14,450 nucleotides of DNA from JBCDCU01 sp039180865 (GTDB taxonomy: Bacteria; Pseudomonadota; Alphaproteobacteria; Rhizobiales; JACESI01). The notes under the pieces are model-generated. The model was not told the DNA's origin. It saw only the letters and a list, made by a program, of their open reading frames with translations, and made no database searches. Within the stretch, counting starts at the first letter, position 1. Each line of letters begins with the position of its first letter. Shown one piece after another: positions 11,546-14,450 of the stretch. Made by a program: the position numbers and the translations under genes. Where the stretch lies: the NCBI GenBank assembly GCA_039180865.1, contig JBCDCZ010000099.1:1-14450 (forward strand), given 5' to 3'.

Positions 11546-14450
11546 TCACGTGATCGCCTTGAAAAACGCCTCCGCATCGAGGAGCCCGTAGCCGGCGCCT
11601 GGATGATGGAGGCGCACGCCGCCTTTCACATTGAGCCGGAGCCGCATGGCGACCTGTTTGGCGTTCGGCATGGGTTTTCCCGGCGTTTTCGCAATCTTTG
11701 ACAGGGCAAGCGCAATCGCACCCGTCACATGCGGGGCGGCCATGCTCGTGCCCGTCTTGGCAATCGCCGCATCGGGATCGTTGCGCGCCGCACGGGCCGC
11801 CTTGATCTGAAAGCCCGGCGCGCAGAGATCGGGCTTTTTGCCGCCGGTTCGGGTCGGCCCGAATGACGAAGAATCGTTAAGCCGCCAGGGCGTTCCCGTA
11901 TCGGTTGCCCCGACCGTGATCACCGTTTGCGCGGTGCCCGGCACGCTCAAAGTCATGCGGACATCTTCCACCTCAAACTTCACGGCACGCTGGGAATTGC
12001 GCTCAACCCACACATTTACCATGCCGGTTTCCGTTTGAACGTTTCTGCCGATCACTTCCAGCGTCCAGAGCCCGTCCTGGATTTCCCGTCCCTGCGGCAC
12101 GATCTTGATCGTAAGACGGTTGGCGGCATTATCGCGGTGAACCTCGCTCAAGGTCATGGTGCAGATGTTGCCGTCCAGGATATCGCTGGTGGTTTTGGTC
12201 CCAACATCGATTTCGCTCGACCGGTTTCCTTTCGGGTCGACCACGACAAAGGAGAGATCGTCGGCGGCATCGAACCAGCCTTCGAAATAATCCTGCGGAC
12301 GGAATTTCTCGCTCGAATGCCAGGAGAGTTCGACCACGCCGCCATGGGCTGCCTGAATGCTCGCATGGCCAGCATGGGAGCGCTCGTTTCCCGCCGACTT
12401 TACAATCACAACGCCGCGGTCGCGCCCGATATTGGTTGCCGCATCGAAGGCGGCTTCAAGAAGGGTCGATCCGTCATGGGCACCGGCATTCATGCCAAGG
12501 CTTACATTAATCGCAATCGGCATCCCGTTCGCCACCAGAGCATTGTTGCCCGCGGCAGCCGATGTCAGAAAATAAAGCGCGTCCACATGGCTGTTCGAAT
12601 AGCCGATGCTCGGCGGGCTGCCCGCCTCCTGTTTCATGTTCGGCGCGACGACGAGGATGTTGGCTTCAGGCGCCATCCCGGCGGAAAGGCTGCCTGTCGC
12701 GCGACCGGCGGCAATGCTTGCCACATGTGTCCCGTGCGCCCGTGGATCGCGCAGACGGCTTGGAACGGGCGTAACCCGGTTGCGGTGTTTTTGAATGGCG
12801 TCATCAATCGCGGCCTTTGTGTGCAGCGTCCCGTAATCCTGGGTGAAGACAGTGGGATCGACGGCTTTCGGCGTCGGGCCCGTCGGGTCGCGCTGATCCC
12901 AGAGGCCGATAATCCGCGTTCCGGTGAGGTCATGGTTCATGAAAGCATTGTGGAGAATGTCGATGCCGGTATCGACGACGCCGACAATCGCCGCATCGCC
13001 GCGCTCGTCGATAGCGGGCGCATGGACCGCATCGCCGCCGACAAAGGGGAGGGAGGCATCGAGTTCCACCATGCCCGCATCGCGGCTGAGCTCCATGAAG
13101 CTCACATCGTTATCGTTGCTGAGCGCCTTGATCTGCTCCTCGGTGGCACGCACCGTTGCAATGTTCTGAAACCTCGATGAGACCTCCAGATCCGCCGGCG
13201 GTTGCCAATTGCGGGAGACTTCGAGAAGAACCGGGATGAGTGGGGTCTCGAAACCGACCGGTGTTTCGACTGGCGCTGCTTCCTCTGTTGCCTCTTCCTC
13301 CGCTCCGGCATCTTCCTCTGCCCCTGCCTCTTCGACTGCTTCTTCTGGGGATTCAAACGCGGCTTCAGGGAAGGGCGCGCCGCGTGAAGCCGGACGGGCC
13401 ATCGGGATCGGCGGTATGCCGCCGGTCATGAGATCCGGCAGGGCCAATTCGGCATCGAGCGGGAAGTCGCCGGAGATTTCAAACTCGCGTTCGAACGGAT
13501 CGCCGACGAAATCCGGCGGGCCGTCGGAAAACTCATTCGGGCGGCCGGTTTGCGCAAAGATACTTTCCGCCTCGATCCGCAATGACGTATCCCGTGGCGC
13601 GAAGCGTTTGATCGCTTCGATATAGCGGTCGATCATATGGTCCGAGATTGAGGGAAAAAGCCCTTCGATGCTCGACGTGAAGAAATCGCCGAGGCCGCCT
13701 TCAATGTCTTCGATATCCGACATGTCGGCCTTGATGGCTTTGAGTTCCGCCCTGAGATTCTCAAGCTCCCAATCTTCAAGCGGCGGGCGGCCTTCCGGCA
13801 TCTCCCCTTCGACCGTCGATTCCGCGGCACTTTCTTCCAGATTGCCCTTGCCGTCGAATTGGAACAATTGCCCGGCATGGAAATAGGTCTTCGGAACGCG
13901 CGGCACCACATCATCGCCATTCACAAAACGGAAATAGGACGCCCCGATGCTCTGATTGATGCGCCGGGCCGTGGCGGAACGGGCAATCCGCGGCTGGCCG
14001 AAGGTGGCAAGGCCGGAAAGCGTGACCGAGCCGAAGGTCTCAATCGCGGCATTGAGCGCAATTGCCCCGCCGAGACTGTGGCCGGTGAGCCAGATCATCT
14101 TACCGGCGCTGCTTGCCGCCTGAAGCTTCGGGACAATGACGCTTTGCGTGCTCAAAAAGGCTTCGCGAAAGCCGGAATGAACTTCGCCGAAGGCACCGTC
14201 CTCATCAAGAATATCGAAATTGATGAGCCAGTCGCCGATGCTTTCCGTGCCGCGGTAAACGAGGAGCGCGATATGATCGCTTTCAAGAAGATAGCCTTGC
14301 GTGTCGGCAATGTTGACGGCAGCTGTAATCTCGACGTTCCAGCCGGATTGAATGACCCGTTGAAAGTCGCGCTTGTCCTTGTAGCTGTGTTTTGACGCAA
14401 GCGCCAAGGACAGCATGGTCTGCCAGTTAAAGCCCGGGGATCTGAGGGCA
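11546..14450 (-). CDS. Class 3 lipase - subtilisin-like protease fusion, 5' end probably beyond window
   Basis: From the ATG at 14416 this is 956 residues, but the frame stays open to the right edge, the extra residues (SPGFNWQT before MLSLALASKHSY) fit a Lipase_3 N-terminus, and that ATG has no ribosome site. So the start is probably outside. Residues 45-190 form a class 3 lipase: YRGTES (54-59), the nucleophile elbow GHSLGG (Ser114), NGDDVV (Asp168/169) and YFHAG (His180). Residues 196-395 form an acidic and Pro-rich linker. Residues 395-460 resemble an I9-like propeptide (TVRATEEQIKALSNDNDVSF). Residues 470-956 form an S8 subtilase: VVDTGID (Asp482), HGTHVAS (His561), SAGNE (Asn677), GTSMAAPHVTG (Ser891), with an insert at about 695-830 before the serine, as in CspA-like subtilases. 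All catalytic residues are present. Confidence 0.88.
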   Translation of the reverse strand, partial: ALRSPGFNWQTMLSLALASKHSYKDKRDFQRVIQSGWNVEITAAVNIADTQGYLLESDHIALLVYRGTESIGDWLINFDILDEDGAFGEVHSGFREAFLSTQSVIVPKLQAASSAGKMIWLTGHSLGGAIALNAAIETFGSVTLSGLATFGQPRIARSATARRINQSIGASYFRFVNGDDVVPRVPKTYFHAGQLFQFDGKGNLEESAAESTVEGEMPEGRPPLEDWELENLRAELKAIKADMSDIEDIEGGLGDFFTSSIEGLFPSISDHMIDRYIEAIKRFAPRDTSLRIEAESIFAQTGRPNEFSDGPPDFVGDPFEREFEISGDFPLDAELALPDLMTGGIPPIPMARPASRGAPFPEAAFESPEEAVEEAGAEEDAGAEEEATEEAAPVETPVGFETPLIPVLLEVSRNWQPPADLEVSSRFQNIATVRATEEQIKALSNDNDVSFMELSRDAGMVELDASLPFVGGDAVHAPAIDERGDAAIVGVVDTGIDILHNAFMNHDLTGTRIIGLWDQRDPTGPTPKAVDPTVFTQDYGTLHTKAAIDDAIQKHRNRVTPVPSRLRDPRAHGTHVASIAAGRATGSLSAGMAPEANILVVAPNMKQEAGSPPSIGYSNSHVDALYFLTSAAAGNNALVANGMPIAINVSLGMNAGAHDGSTLLEAAFDAATNIGRDRGVVIVKSAGNERSHAGHASIQAAHGGVVELSWHSSEKFRPQDYFEGWFDAADDLSFVVVDPKGNRSSEIDVGTKTTSDILDGNICTMTLSEVHRDNAANRLTIKIVPQGREIQDGLWTLEVIGRNVQTETGMVNVWVERNSQRAVKFEVEDVRMTLSVPGTAQTVITVGATDTGTPWRLNDSSSFGPTRTGGKKPDLCAPGFQIKAARAARNDPDAAIAKTGTSMAAPHVTGAIALALSKIAKTPGKPMPNAKQVAMRLRLNVKGGVRLHHPGAGYGLLDAEAFFKAIT
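13271..13354 (-). repeat. Low-complexity Glu/Ala-coding repeat in the fusion linker
   Basis: Residues 355-382 of the lipase-protease fusion are almost entirely Glu, Ala, Gly and Val, with EEAGAEEDAGAEEEATEEAA. The coding DNA is a degenerate GAGGCN-type repeat, likely to vary in length between strains. It would be an extended flexible spacer between the enzyme domains. Confidence 0.6.

Noticed and set aside
11927..13180. A 417-codon open frame on the plus strand opposite the lipase-protease gene
   Set aside because: It is antisense to conserved subtilase motifs, its translation has no domain pattern, and long antisense frames are expected in this base composition.

Overview
The window looks like chromosomal DNA from an alphaproteobacterium, probably Hyphomicrobiales-like. 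This is inferred from the moderately high G+C codon use, the CCCGGG-rich extragenic palindromes (3440-3971), and the gene families present (DUF2237, TIGR03643/DUF2805, BKACE/DUF849, HxlR). No rRNA, tRNA, CRISPR array, transposase or integrase was seen.

Layout. (a) 1-492: the 5' part of a DUF2237 gene (minus strand, cut by the window edge) is divergent from a small TIGR03643/DUF2805 gene. (b) 493-1017: non-coding, with overlapping GC-rich hairpins and a short direct repeat. (c) 1018-3358: a two-gene unit of a CesT-like type III secretion chaperone followed by a 606-residue substrate candidate. The last ~115 residues of that protein contain no Lys or Arg and carry spaced NPF/NxF motifs. This is the strongest candidate for an undescribed function. 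(d) 3359-4045: non-coding, filled with palindromic repeats. (e) 4046-5991, minus strand: a BKACE-type enzyme and a four-helix membrane protein of unknown family. (f) 5992-6383: A/T-rich regulatory stretch. (g) 6384-8855: an operon of a lipoprotein and a two-domain peptidoglycan hydrolase (lysozyme-like plus M15 peptidase) without a signal peptide. (h) 8856-9163: a terminator-like hairpin abutting a remnant of a P-loop ATPase gene. (i) 9164-9907: an orphan protein with different composition from its neighbours. (j) 9989-11532: an HxlR-type regulator divergent from a quinone-oxidoreductase-like enzyme, with nested palindromes between them. (k) 11546 to the right edge, minus strand: a large fusion of a class 3 lipase, an acidic linker, an internal I9-like propeptide and a subtilisin protease. 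It probably starts beyond the window.

Working together. Modules c, g and k all point to secreted or cell-envelope activities (effector delivery, peptidoglycan cleavage, lipid and protein hydrolysis), but no secretion apparatus gene is in view, so any functional link between them is inference. Module j reads as a self-contained redox-response unit. The rest looks like ordinary accessory or housekeeping genes.
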